Shown piece by piece: positions 10,424 through 22,837 of a stretch of DNA of 64,000 bases; within the stretch, counting starts at the first letter, position 1; each line of letters starts with the position of its first letter. Under the pieces are notes generated by a model. It did not search any database, was not told the DNA's origin, and was given only the letters and a program-made list of their open reading frames with translations. The stretch is from Plantago ovata (Eukaryota; Streptophyta; Magnoliopsida; Lamiales; Plantaginaceae): assembly GCA_028274465.1 (NCBI GenBank), contig CM051457.1:69476496-69540495 (forward strand), in the 5' to 3' direction. The translations under genes and the position numbers were made by a program.

Positions 10424-12582
10424 ATGCCACATACACGATCTAGGGGAACACCGCTTGCTGATTCAATTGCTGAGATCGACATAGTCTACCACCAAAGAAG
10501 GCGACTACTTGAAAGGCGCGCACTAGAGGAAATAGAGGATACCGATTTCTCTGAATCTCTACGCATTCTTTTCAAGGAAATCGACGGAATGGCAGAAGCT
10601 AGACCACAGAAGGCATGGGTTCAACCCACCAAGGATCGTATGAGGGGACCGGCGATTGCTCTTTCGTCTGCAACTCGAGCCTGGAAATCAAGAACCACGC
10701 ATTCCAACAACTACCGAGGTTCTATGGCTTATGAAGGGAAGATGTGATGGGGTACTTGCACGATATTGATGATTTCGTCAACCAACTCCCACGACCCGGA
10801 GATGAAATAACAACGGACGAGTTGAGGATGAAGGTTTTTGCTATGGGACATGGCGACAGAGCCAAGTCATGGTTGAGTTCTCTACCAGCAGGATCGCTGG
10901 ACACTTGGGAGAAGGTTTTTTTTAGCTTTCATGGAGAAATACTTCCCTCACACCTTGATTACCGCGCTAAAGGCGCAAATCATTGGATTCAAGCAGGACT
11001 ATGATGAGACCATCTACACTACGTTTGAGAGATTCCAAGATCTCACGAACAAGTGCCCTCACCATGGTTTTGAGCTTTCTGACCTAGTCCAACACTTCTA
11101 CAATGGACTAACCTTCCAGAACCAACAAGTGGTGGATTTCCAATGCCGAGGCAATATTTGGGAGGAAACCGCAGAAGCCGTCTGGGCAGTTTTCGAAAGG
11201 CTTGCTAAGGGTTCACAGTTCAAGGACCCAAGAGCAATGATTAGGAGACGTGGACCTGAAGCTCCACCGACTCAAGAAGCCCCTATGTATAGGGGGAATG
11301 GGGATCAATTCGAGTGCTTTACCAACGAATTGAAGCAAGTCCTCAAGAGCGCCACCGGAACAACTGTTTCGAACGAAGTATGCCGAATATGCAAGAACTA
11401 TGGACATGGGGCTCATATGTGTAGATCGGAGCTTGCGTATGATGATGGCAACTGGGCTCGAGGAGGCGAAGAAGAAGCCTTTGCTACGGAGTTTGGTACT
11501 CAAGAAGTTAGCTACGGACAAGACGGTAGGAATCCTCGAGGTGGATTTTGGAGAAGAGGATTCCGAAACAATCAAGGATATGCACCGGCTAACCAAACTT
11601 ATGGCCCTAACCAAGACCATAGTAGGCTAAACTATGGTAATGATCACTGCGAAAACCCCGCTCCAAAAGAGCCACCGAAGTCGAAGTCGGCTCAACTGAT
11701 GGAGAACTTGCAGAAGATGGTTGATCACACACAAAGTTTCTCAAACGTTATGAAGAACATTCTGAGAAGACTAGGGCAAGGCTCGATAGGTTGGAAGAGA
11801 GCACTAGGCTTGCCCATCAAAAGATGCAAGAATTGATCGACCGAGGAGCAAGTAGGGAACAAGGCAAACTGCCTAGCAACACTGTGAAGTCGAATGCCAT
11901 TACATTGGCTGGTGATCTACCTGACGAAATCACCATCAAGAAGGTTGTTAAGTGCGAGTGTTGCAAGAAGGAAGAACTTCTACAGGCTAAGGAAGAAGAG
12001 GAGGACCTTGGTTCTGACGTAAGTGATGAGGAGCAAGAGGATCCCGAACCACTCCCTAAAAGTTTCGATGTTAAGGTAGGGATTGGTGAGCTTGAAGATC
12101 TCCGTGCCACACTAGACACGGGATCCTACTCAAACATACTCCCTTTGAATGTGTTTGAAAAGAGTAGCCTTGGAAAACTATCTGAGCATAGGGCTATTGT
12201 GCAACTGGCGGATGGATCCTTTATGAGACCCGAAGGCGTTGTGAAAAATGTGTTGGTCAAGATTGGTGAAGCTTCCGTATACACCAATTTTGTAGTTATG
12301 CCGGCGTCTGCACCTGGAACGGGGGATGTCATACTCTTAGGGCAAACGTTCTTGACTAAACTACGCTCCGTGATGGACATCTACCAAAGAACTTGCACCA
12401 TCAAAGTCGATGGCAAGCAACACGTGTTGCAAGCCATAACTGATCCACCTGATCCGCCTGATATTTCTTTCACTACTCACTACTGTGGTCTTGCAACCTA
12501 TATTCTTTCTTATTCATAGGTTCGTGGCATGGACAGGAGATCAATGAAGGGGAAGCCTAGTACCCGCAAAAAGAAGAGATAG
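10424..12582 (+). pseudogene. Element B gag-protease region
   Basis: Gag opens with MPHTRSRGTPLADSI, then a capsid-like helical region (DDFVNQLPRPGDEIT, WLSSLPAGSLDTW, YDETIYTTFERFQDL, VQHFYNGL). A CCHC zinc knuckle lies at 11381-11425 (CRICKNYGHGAHMC, CX2CX4HX4C). A retropepsin domain at about 12060-12440 carries ATLDTGSYSNILP and VILLGQTFL. A basic tail ends near 12582 and no RT follows. This gag is clearly different from that of A and D but matches those of C and E. It is broken in about three or four places. Confidence 0.88.
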
Positions 12583-13638
12583 GCGCAGACAGGAGTCGAG
12601 TCAAAGACTTTAAACAATGACGCTATCCGGGAAGCAACCCGAAATTTTTATCGCTTTCTTTACTGCTTTTCTGCATGCATTCATTCTTGAACTATTTGCT
12701 TCTCGTATGCGAATTTGTTCATATCTGTGTCGTATATGCTTATGTTTGAGTGATATTTTTCGAGTGGTTTTTTGAAAAAAAAAATTGGTTTCGGGGATTA
12801 AAACCGCGTTTTCTGACGACAGGAGCCGTCTCCCCGCATCGGGGAGCACGGGGCGAACCGCCCCACGGCTCCAGTAAGTCAAAAACGCGGATTCTTCCTC
12901 TTTACCTCATTTTCTTCATATCTTCATCATTCCTCCTCCCCAAAAACCGAAAATCGCGATTTCATCTTCAAAATCTCATAACTTCTTCATTTCTTGACCA
13001 AATTTAGTGTTCTTTAGCTTAAATCAAAGCCTATTACATGATCTATCTTCCCATCCGAACAAATTTAGTCCTAATGCATTAGATTTTCAGATCTGAGGTA
13101 TCATCCTAAGAACCCTAATTTTCGAATTTGGGGGTTTTCTAATTTGAGCTTCAATTATGCTTATTTGATGCATGGGTATGTTGTTTGTGTGATTAGAAGT
13201 GTTATTTACTATCAATTGCATGCTCAATTTTGCTTGGATTGTTGATTTGGGAATTTTGCTACTAGATGATATATCTTGTTATGCAATATGTCCTTATCTT
13301 TGATTTCTTGCATATGATTGTGTTTATTGATGTAATGTTGGTGGATTTGACGATAGAATGCTTATTTGTTGAGTATGAGGATTGATGATGGTAGAATTTT
13401 TCGCTACTATGGTATGAATTGAGCCTTGTTATCTAGGATATTGGTTGCCTAGTAAGAGCATAATGTGATGTATTGCATGTAGTAGTTACATTGGTATGTT
13501 GCATGATGAAGAAGCTAGGCTAGACATTACGGTTTGGGGAGCTCGATTGTTGATTTTATCACTTGTGTGTTTCGTTCTTACACTACCATATGCATGAGTC
13601 AGTTTTGTGTCATACGAGGTACTAACTGTTGTTTGTAG
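12583..13638 (+). other. Element B leader with hairpin and intron-like segment
   Basis: There is no gene. A stem-loop of the CCGGGAGGCAACCCGG type follows the protease end (about 12625-12645). A GGGGCGAACCGCCCC palindrome is at about 12850. A stretch resembling a plant 5' UTR follows, then an intron-like block (13098-13638) with a GAG|GTATC donor and a TTTGTAG|G acceptor. The same layout is seen in E (56764-57904). Confidence 0.6.
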
Positions 13639-14470
13639 GAACCACGCCAAGGGAAAGGAGCATTCCCGTATGATTTCTATGAAGTATTCGAGGGGGATCG
13701 ATTACAGCCATGTCAAGAAGAGTGACCTCGTTAGATGTGCGTTTGAGCCAGGGGTTTTGCAACAACGTCGTGGATTATCCAAGAGGAGGAGCTAGAGTAC
13801 ACCTGGAGTGAGGACTCCTATGCCTATTCATGCACCACCGAAGGGACAGAAACCATTATTACGTCAGCAATCCATCACAAGGACTGCAAAGTTCGAGTGA
13901 ACTGGAAGGCACTGGGACATTCTCGCCGCGACGGATTCAATCATGAGTTCACAGTTGCTAGAAGGTTCCGAAGCGCTAGCTTGGTTCCAATACATAATGA
14001 CATGGGTACCCAGCCCCTCGTTGGGGTGCCCCTTGCCTGCCTCTAAAGGGAGCTTCATATAGACATCGGTCGGATCAACCGTAGAGAATGTGGTCGACAT
14101 TGGAAAAAATGGTAGAAGACTTCTGAGTATCCGAGCAGCTTACTGTAACCACCTCGTGGTGTAAAACGTTGGAGGGGGAGGTCCTGATACCACTGCCCTT
14201 TCCCCTTCAACAGTTCACATCCTATTGGAGGGCTACAGGATGGAGGATTCCATTACAGCGGCGACTAATCTTGAGGATTCTACTCGACACTGCAACTCTA
14301 CTAGTGAGGATGTGCGTGACAGTAGTGACAATGAAGGCCATACGGGCAATGATGATACTTGTGGAGGAGTTGTTCCTATCCGGCCTATAATTGAAACTAC
14401 CACGCCTACCAGAAGACCTGATGACACCCTATAAAGCTCCCAGAGCAGTCCCAATAACTCACAAACAGCA
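13639..14470 (+). pseudogene. Element B accessory region (degraded)
   Basis: This sits where E carries its accessory gene, but it does not read as the same protein and holds only short open frames. The end (about 14450-14580) again resembles the downstream flank in E (AACATCTAGTATCAC). It is either a strongly decayed accessory gene or a different captured piece; I cannot tell which. Confidence 0.4.
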
Positions 14471-16014
14471 TACTCAGCCGACCAAGACCAAACCATGGGG
14501 TAACATCTAGTATCACATCTTATTTCCTCATTTTCTTACTGCTAGGGACTAGCGTTAATTTCATGAGGGGGTATGGGATTTAAGTGATCTAGTGTTGTTA
14601 GCTTGGAGCTTGGTATTGGTAGGATGAGTATAGTACCTCGCATGCTTTATCCGTCTGCATTTGCATTTGCACGTTTACTGCTTTCTTAGATTTTTTAGGT
14701 TGCATTCACTACATTCATCCTAGGATAGTCTTGCATGTTTTATATGGAGTTTATTGCCGAATTATTTGAACTTTTTTATTGGGTAGATCAACTAACTATG
14801 CCATTAATCGTATGCTTCATCTCTATGAATTTGGTTGAGATTTTTCTCGCTTGGCTTGTCACATTTATGTATTGCACTTAGTTAAGCTTGATAGTCTCGA
14901 CATCACTTAGTGGTGTTTTCTCTACTGCAGTTCACGAAGGCCTTTATAATAGGATGATGCATGTTAGGGTCTTAAGGTTGTTTCCCGAGTAATTATGTAC
15001 CTAAGAGGCAACAAGTCTTCCCCATGCTTTGAGATTGCTAAATGCCTAAGAAGGAGGTAGTGTGAGGTTGTGTGATCCTTTGTTTATAACCTATTCTTCC
15101 GAATAGGTTTGGGGAGGGGGTTACACCATCATTAGACTTGTTTTCGTTTTTCATTTCCGTATCGTGAGTTTGTTTTTCCCTTTCCGTAAATTTTGTACTC
15201 CAGCCTATTCTTTCGAATAGGTTTGGGAAAGTCGTGTGAGTCATTTTGTTTCTCTTTTTGTTATGCTACTGCTGGCTAGAAAAATCGAAAAAAAAAGAAA
15301 GAAAGAAAAAATTCCAGAAAAAAAGAGAAAAAGAAAAAGAAAAAAAGAATCTGGAAAGAAAAAAAGAAAAAAAGAGAAGACCCCAAAAAAGCAAAGAAGG
15401 GTCCAAAAAAGAAAGCCAAACAGCAGTTTAGCAAAGTGTTTAGTCTTATTTTCAATTCTCGTAATGTTCGTAATCGTGTTTTTCTATTTTTTGTCTTGAG
15501 TGTCATCTGTTCTAGACCACCCTCGTTCTGCCATTCAGGAAGTGGTGAATAGCTTAAGACTTTACTTGAGAGATGGGTAAAATAGGGGAGAGTTATCTTT
15601 TATAGGGAACCATCCTTCGTTTGATGAGAGCCAGTACTGGTTCGACCTCTTTGAGGGAAAGTCTTAACATGGTGGAACAGCAGTAAGTCCTCAGTTTCAT
15701 AGGCACGGGACAATCATTCGTATCTTAGCATGCTTCATTACGTCGTCACTGACTAGGTCCAGGTAGAGAATGTTACAAGAGACTATCTTGTCTTGACATA
15801 AGTGCTTATGTGGATGTGTATAATTCAATCGAGGTATTCTTCAACCTATATTCATACTTCGATTTATATGGTTTTTGTTCATATGTTTTTTGGTAGATTC
15901 AGTAGATTAGTTCATTTTATTTGGCATGAGACTCCATTTTGTGTCCTGCATGTTTTTTGTATTAGAGTCTAGCTTAGTTTATTGAGGACAAGCAAAGGTT
16001 CGGTTTGGGGAGTT
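14471..16014 (+). other. Element B 3' noncoding region with polypurine tract
   Basis: This is the same conserved region as in A, with palindromes at 15088-15109 and 15202-15223, an A/G-rich tract at about 15285-15420 and a priming tract ending at 16014. There is no gene. Confidence 0.85.
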
Positions 16015-17284
16015 TGATGAATGTGTATTTTACACTTTCATTTAAGTCTTTTTCACCTATTTTAGCTATCCTCTATGTTAATTTAGCTATATTTTAGTGC
16101 ATTTTATTGGAATAGTGTCACGTTTCCCTTTAGATTTTATTTTACAGGTTTTGGTTGAAAATCGAGAATTTCCGGGCAATTATATTGAAGTTGACAAGGA
16201 ATTGGTGTTCCAGAAGCCTATTTGGAGTATCTGAAGGTTTCCGGATAGGATTTGGAGTCTAGGGGTCGAATCTGGAGGTTAGAAGGCCACTAGAAGTCAG
16301 AAACCGAGTCCGAAAAGGGGAAGAAATCCAAAAACGCGTCGAAAACGTGGAATTCCGCGAGAATTTCTCTGGGGCGAACCGCCCCAGATGTGGGCGAACC
16401 GCCCCACACTTATTCGAGGCCTATATATAGTTGCTCAGTTTTCTCCGAAAATCATACTTTTCCAGACCTACTTTCTCACCTTTCTCTGTAGTTTTAGGTA
16501 GGGACTTCCCAGAGCCTGTTCTGGGGGTTCGTAGCTTAGGGGACACTTTTTCATAGCAGATTGGAGCTTGTAGGATCGCAATTCTTCGGAGATTGACAAC
16601 CTTCGGTAATATTGTATCTTACAATTTATTCTACTTATTTTTTATATCTTTCAACATGTTTTCTTCTATGATTTCTGTTGATTGCATGCCTATTATGAGT
16701 AGCTAAACTTATCGTTGGTGGTAGTATGTGAATTCTTAGCGAAGGGAAGATAATCATGCTAATGGCTATATCGCGCATTATACTCCGTGTTATTGCTTTA
16801 TTTCATTGATCAGGCTCAGCCTAAATTCTCGTATGTTGTATTAATTATTTTGCACAATTGGACCCTCGTCGACCTGTACGCGAGTTTATCTTCGTAGTGT
16901 TGAATAATTACAGAACACATTAGGACAATAGTGATTGACTTGTCAGACCCATTATCTTCGTAGTGCTTAATAATTGCAACAGGACATTAGATTGATCAAA
17001 GATCTCCATGCAAGACCGAGGAATTTATGCATGATTATCGACCCGTTATGCTTTGAAGGATCATACTATCACCAATCTCCATTATCTGCTAGAAACCCCT
17101 TTGCTATTACGTCTGCTGTTTTATATTCTCTTGTTAAATAGATAAAGCTAGTTATAGTCCTGAGAGAACGACACTCGAGTCATTCTACCGCTACACTACG
17201 GTTTTCGTTGTAGTTGTGGATTGCCTTTGGCTAAATAACAAATAATATTTGACTGAACCGGAACCGAAAAATACGCGTTCATCA
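16015..17284 (+). repeat. Element B 3' LTR
   Basis: 1.27 kb from TGATGAATG to GTTCATCA. It holds two palindromes at about 16371-16409 and TATATATA at 16422-16429. It is followed by SIRE-like sequence. Confidence 0.92.
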
Positions 17285-20200
17285 AACACGCACTGCTCCG
17301 GTGACTACTCCGGCTACAAACACAACGAAAGTTGTGTTGAAAAACGACCGAATCTCAGAAAAACCTATGCCTCCGTCATATCTTGACACTGCAAAGTGTG
17401 AGATGTTGATACAATGGGGAGGTTTTGCTAAGGAAAAGTACATTAGGTACTTTTATGAACAAGATCTCCATGACGAGAATGAAGAGGCACTTGAGTTCAT
17501 CAAGCAACAAGGCCTCATGCACTTTATCTCTGCTCGCACTAAGCAAGTGAGCATGATTGATACAATGGAATTCTACAATAATGTAGAAATCCAGTCCCTC
17601 ACTGATAGTAAAGGAGTCACTGAAAAAGTGATCTTTAGTACAGTTCAGAACACGCAAATCGTCCTGAAATGGACTGATTTAGCGGAGATATTTCAGATTC
17701 CAACCACTGGAACTGAAGATGACGTCACTGCCACTGACGAAGAAATAGAAGCTTTCTACAGTGACGTCAGAAATGAGAAAATGAAGAAAGGCGAGATTGC
17801 TCCCGTGACTTGGACAAAGCACGTTAAGAGGAAGCATCTCTGCCATTCACTTGGTCTAGTAGCTTTGGTACTGATAAAAGTTCTTGACTCCCAAGTTGGA
17901 GGAATTGACCAAGTAGGCCTAAGAAGATGGCCGCTACTGATGCATATTCATGAGAATAAAACTGAACTTAACTAGGCTAAGTACATTTTCAACAGCATTG
18001 TTGATTGTGTTACTAAGTTTAAGGTAAAGGTAGAAGACAACAAGGTCTCACCTTCCTTTCCAGTTATGTATGGAATCAAGATATGCTATATCCTTGAACA
18101 TTTCAGGATTCAGCTAAGAAACCCACTACCAATCAAAAAGTCTGTATGCACTGTGGGAAGATCATTCTACAAGCAGAATGTACCTAAGACTGCTGGCAAG
18201 AAATCAAAGAAGACAACAACTGCAAATGTTGTCAGCACAAGTCAGCAAGAAAGGTATACAACAGCTGCAGATGTTACCACTCAGCAACTTAGAGATGGAA
18301 CTGCTGTTGGTGGTGGTAACACAAATGAAACTGCTGTAGAAAATCAACAAGGTACGTGTACAACAGTCGTTGCTAAAAATGCAACTATGGATGCCTCTGG
18401 GAAACCGGATAAATCTAACAAGAAAAAGAGGAAAGCTGATGATGACACTCAGACTGCAGCGTCATAAGCAAACCCCGTACCTAAGAGGAAAAGGACCGGA
18501 AATACAAGGAAGAAAACACTGGCTCGCAAGTCAGTTCCTGCTGTCCAAGACCTCTCAGTCAATTCCCAGACAAATGCTGAAACGCATTTGCTAGTAGATG
18601 TTGCTGAGGTGATTACAGAAACCTATGTCAGCAATGTTGAAGTGTTTGCGGAAGCCTTCAACAATCAACTTAATGTTGATACTTCTACTGTGAATAGACC
18701 ACAAGGCAGTGGAAATGAAATTCCTGCCCAAGTCCCAGATATCTACATTGTAGATAATTTAAATGATCCAACTATGGAACCAGCAAGTGACATTGCTGCT
18801 GATCTGCAAAAACCGGCACTTGCTGATGCTGCTGAAAAGATGGTTGCTAAACAAGCAACTCATCAAGTTGCTGAAACCCCACTTGCTGAAGGACCAGTTT
18901 CTCAGACAACAATGGTTCCAGTTCCAGAAGTTGCTGAAACACAAGAAGCATTATTCAACGACGCATCTCGTGATGCTGAGAATACTGGCCCAAGTTCACC
19001 CAAGACATCAATTGACAAAGTCCAGCTTGTACTGGAAGCCTTAAGCCAACAAATGGAGTTGGAGATTGAAGAATCATCCAACAAATCCATTGATGCCTTC
19101 ATGACAAGTAGTGAGCTCAAGGGTCAAGATGCTTCTGCTCAACTTGTCATTTCAGAGACAAGGGAGATTGCTGAAACCGCACAGCTTTCTCAAATAGAGC
19201 AAAACCAAAGGTCTGCTGAAGAAACAGTCCAAGAAGCTGAAGAAACTGTTAATGCTGAAAGGACTGAGCCACAACTTGTCCTTCTTCAGCAAGTAGTTAA
19301 TTCACCATCAGTAAAACTTCAAATTCTGAAACTTATTCTTTTGCTAATATTATGTTATCTCTACAGACTTCTCAAGATGCAAGTCAGATGGTTGCTGAAG
19401 CCTCTGCACCAGAACCAACACTCCCTGCTCTGCAGGTAGTTAATGTTTTTGGTAATAAAACTAAGTTTGACAGCTTAGTACTTGTGTCTAACTCTAATTT
19501 ATTTCAGGATGAACAAATGGAGGATGCTACTCAAGCTCCTCATGGAATGAAAATTGTACAACATGAGCTTGCTGACTCTGAGCAGGTAAATCATGTTTCA
19601 GATATGAACTCTAAAACAATTTTCCAAACCAATCCTGATCTAAATAACGTTCTTTTTCAGGCTCAAAAGGAGACCACTGAAGTGGTACTCATCACTCAAG
19701 ATCATCAAGTAAGTTCTGAGGAACTATACTTGAACTTCAAAAGGACTACTTTGTCACAAGTTGCTAAGTCTGTCAACAACTGGCAAAGATATAGGCGAAT
19801 GGACTTCTCTGATCTCCATCTTCATCTTTCAGACGAGAAAAAGAGATCTTCTCTGATGAAGCTCGAAACATTTGTCCACTCCATCCTTCCTGAAGAAATG
19901 TCATATTCTCAGCAAATGAGCTCGAATCTGATTGCTCAAATCAGAGAGAATATGAAGGCAAAATTCAAGAGTGCCTCTCCAGCTGAACAAGTTGTGATGC
20001 TCAAAGGTTCATTTGTACCTGTGGTGGCTGATCCCCACAAAATCAATGAGGAAGAGGAAGTGACAAGTGTTGCTTTATACAAGCACGTTGAGCTAGTAAT
20101 TCTGACCGATGATGATGAAGAGGAAGAAGATGAGAACATTCCCACTGATCCAAGTGATGATGAAGGGAAAGATTCCAAGGACAAGAAAGACGATGATGAT

Positions 20201-22421
20201 GATAATCAAGGTCCCAGTCCTGATGCTGGAGGATTAAAGTTGACAGTCGCTGAAAATGCTCAACCAGAAAATCAGCAAGCTGAACAACCACAACCTCATC
20301 AAGCATCTCAACCTTCTCCTGCTGCTGCTGAAAATCAAGCGCCTGTGCAAGGTGCTGATACTGAAGAAGAATATGCCAGAAAAAGGGCTGCCTTGAAAAA
20401 TGGCAAAAGTCCAATCTCTGATGCCAAGGTTACTGAAGAAAACCTTGATGATGATGATGAACAAGATGAAGATTACCAACGCGCTCTCCAGAACAGTCTC
20501 TTGATCCATGCAAGGCATACGCAGGATCTAGAAATTGGTCAATCTTCAGGAGTAAGATCAAAGGAAGTCCCCTCCCTTCCATTTACTACTGGCGAAACTC
20601 CAGTCATTGAGTCCCATACTCAATTAAAACTAACTACTGGTGAAACTCCAGGTGTTGAGTCTGAAGCGTTGCCATCAGCAACCACTCAACAAAAAGGAAG
20701 TGAAGCTGCTGATTTAGGTTCTAAAGTTGCTGAACTTGATGAATCTGAGGATGACGACTACTTGTCAGAAAATGAGGATGAACAATCCAAGCGAGACCCC
20801 AAAGTTGTTCAGATTCCTCCTCCTGATTACATCAATGATTTAGACGATGGTCTAAGAGCAGAATTGCTATTACAGGATGATCAGTTTGCTTCTGAACTAA
20901 AAGTTCATTCCTTGACACCACAACTAGTGCCATTCCCAAGAGTTGAGGAGTTTACTCCTAGAATATTGGCACTGAAGAAAGTCCATGATGCCTGCAAAGC
21001 TGAAGATGAGGCATTGCTTGGTGAAAGCCCACTTGACTTTGGAAAGATATTGGCTACAGTGCTGAGACGCACTACTACTTTGACCATAGCTCAGAAAGAC
21101 ATCAGTCTTTATCACAAAAGCTATGAAGAAGATGTAAGTCAAGCTCTTAAGCTCGCAAAGACCGCTCTCGTGAAGGCTCAGACTTTCATGGATGAGAAGG
21201 CCGCAACAGAGAAAAGACATGAAGAGAACATGATGAGCATTCAAAATGAGTTGTCAAAAATGACATTTGATCAGCAACAAATCATCATGAAGTATAACAG
21301 CTTAAGCACTCTTGCTGAAAATTGCAATGAGTTCTATTCTCTGCACATCACTCCAATGTTGCAATCCATGTCTAAGGGGGAAAAGAAAAGTACCAGAAAA
21401 AGAAACCAAACCCCTCCTGCTGTTGATGAGCCACTGCCCTTTAGAACCTCTTGCTGAAAAAGAGCAAAGTTCATAAAGACAAGCGGAATCTGAGTTAAAT
21501 TCAGCAAGTACCAAAAGAGAAAAACCGCTGCTGAAACTCAAGATTTTTGCCATACTGAAAGTCATCACAATCTGAATGAAGATGATGACAATCAGACAAT
21601 AGCTCAAGCCATAAGAGCTAGACCCTTAACAGCCTTGACTCCGTCTGGCCACTCAAAGCACTTCTCGTCTGACTCTTCAGCAAGAGATCAAGACAATGCT
21701 AAATCAAGAAGAAGAAGGCAAAGACAGGAAGAAAAGAGGCTGGCCAGCATTGCTATTGGCTCCGGCATCGAATACACAAAGACCAGTAACGATGAAACAA
21801 CTCAGAATGTAATCAGAAACATTCATGGTTGCTGGATTTTAAAGCTGGAAGACTTGCTGGTATGAGTTCTTTCCTACAGCCATATTGAATCAAATGTTCA
21901 AATGGATTGAACTCAAGGTCCAAAGGAAGCAAAGGGAAGAATCCCTCCCAAGAAATATTGCTGGGAAATGGTTGAATCTTGAGGTCTCAGTAAGAAGAAT
22001 TGCCATTGGTAAGACATATAAACAAGAACCAAATCTGATCAAACCACCTGGCATTGCTTACTACTCTGACCCAGTAACAAAGAAAACAAAGAAGAGACTT
22101 GGATTGATTCCTTATGAGTATTTCTATCTCACTGCTAAGGATCAAGAAGAAGATCTTGTCTGGCTAAGAAAGATTCATCCGAAAAGCATTTCAGATACAC
22201 AGCTTCTCCATGCCAGCAATTGGGGCATGCACTTGTGGGTAACTCGCTACATGGAAATGAATGCTGAAAAGCATCATCACACTGCCTGCAAAAATGCAAG
22301 AATTCTTCAACTACAAGTCCGTAGGCTTCTGGAAAACTACGAAAAGGACTGTGTTGAATTTACTGCACTTGCTGAGAAGAGTGTAAGAGAGATTTTGAGA
22401 AAATCCTCTGAAAGAGCTTAA
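17285..22421 (+). pseudogene. SIRE-like accessory (env-position) gene region
   Basis: Several open frames lie downstream of the missing pol. The first ~900 bases encode an uncharacterised plant domain (EFYNNVEIQSL, WTDLAEIFQIP, LPIKKSVCTVGRSFYK) like that of large accessory proteins in plant retroelements. The middle (about 18100-20900) is low-complexity, rich in Ala, Glu, Gln and Thr, with acidic runs. The end (about 21000-22400) is helical and charged, suggesting a coiled coil. No signal peptide or clear membrane segment is seen, so a true envelope role is unsupported. Short GT...AG blocks occur near 19300-19740. It is broken in about five places. Confidence 0.6.
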
Positions 22422-22670
22422 TTCCCTGTAATAGTTTTTTGTTAAAGTTTTTGTTTGCTGATTCTGTTTAAGTTATCTCTGCTATTTCATGTAAACTTCT
22501 GAAAGATAACTATCAGCAATGAAACTTTTGACTCTTATTGGTTTTTGATTAAGCAATTTACTTATGTTTACTGTTTAATTATTCAAGTATGCTTGCACTA
22601 ATCAACTGATTTATTCAACATCAGAAACCTCTAAAAGGGTAACAATTAATTTAGCCATGGATTGCTAACA

Positions 22671-22687
22671 TCAAAAAGGGGAAAATT
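22671..22687 (+). other. Polypurine tract of the SIRE-like element
   Basis: ATCAAAAAGGGGAAAATT lies directly upstream of the LTR start TGTTAGG, as expected for plus-strand priming. Confidence 0.7.
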
Positions 22688-22837
22688 TGTTAGGAAACTT
22701 GTAATTTTGATGAGCAATTAACCATGCTAAATTAAGGAAAGTCCAGTAACTAGTACTCTTAAGGTCCATAGGAATTTAGAATTTTAAGGACATTGTAAAA
22801 CAGGAACGTTTGCTGAAGACTTAGATTAGATGCTAGA

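Larger units (their letters stand above)
1..17284 (+). mobile_element. Element B: gag-pro Ty3/gypsy LTR element (left end off window)
   Basis: This is an LTR retrotransposon in plus orientation, split by element A. Its parts are a 5' LTR (1-758 and 10185-10278, with the first ~420 bases outside the window), a primer site, a gag-protease region, a long leader, a degraded accessory region, a 3' noncoding region and a 3' LTR (16015-17284). It has no reverse transcriptase or integrase, so it would have depended on another element. The right-hand target copy should be AACAC at 17285; its partner lies off the left edge. The coding part is broken in several places. The visible LTR parts differ by about 2% by hand count, so insertion was probably recent. 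It sits inside the SIRE-like element. Confidence 0.85.

Noticed and set aside
17285-22421. Retroviral-type envelope gene in the SIRE-like element
   Set aside because: No signal peptide, fusion peptide or convincing membrane anchor; low-complexity and coiled-coil content instead.
17301-22421. A host gene downstream of element B
   Set aside because: The frames end at a polypurine tract and LTR start, are broken, and match retroelement accessory proteins in style; no host gene family is recognisable.
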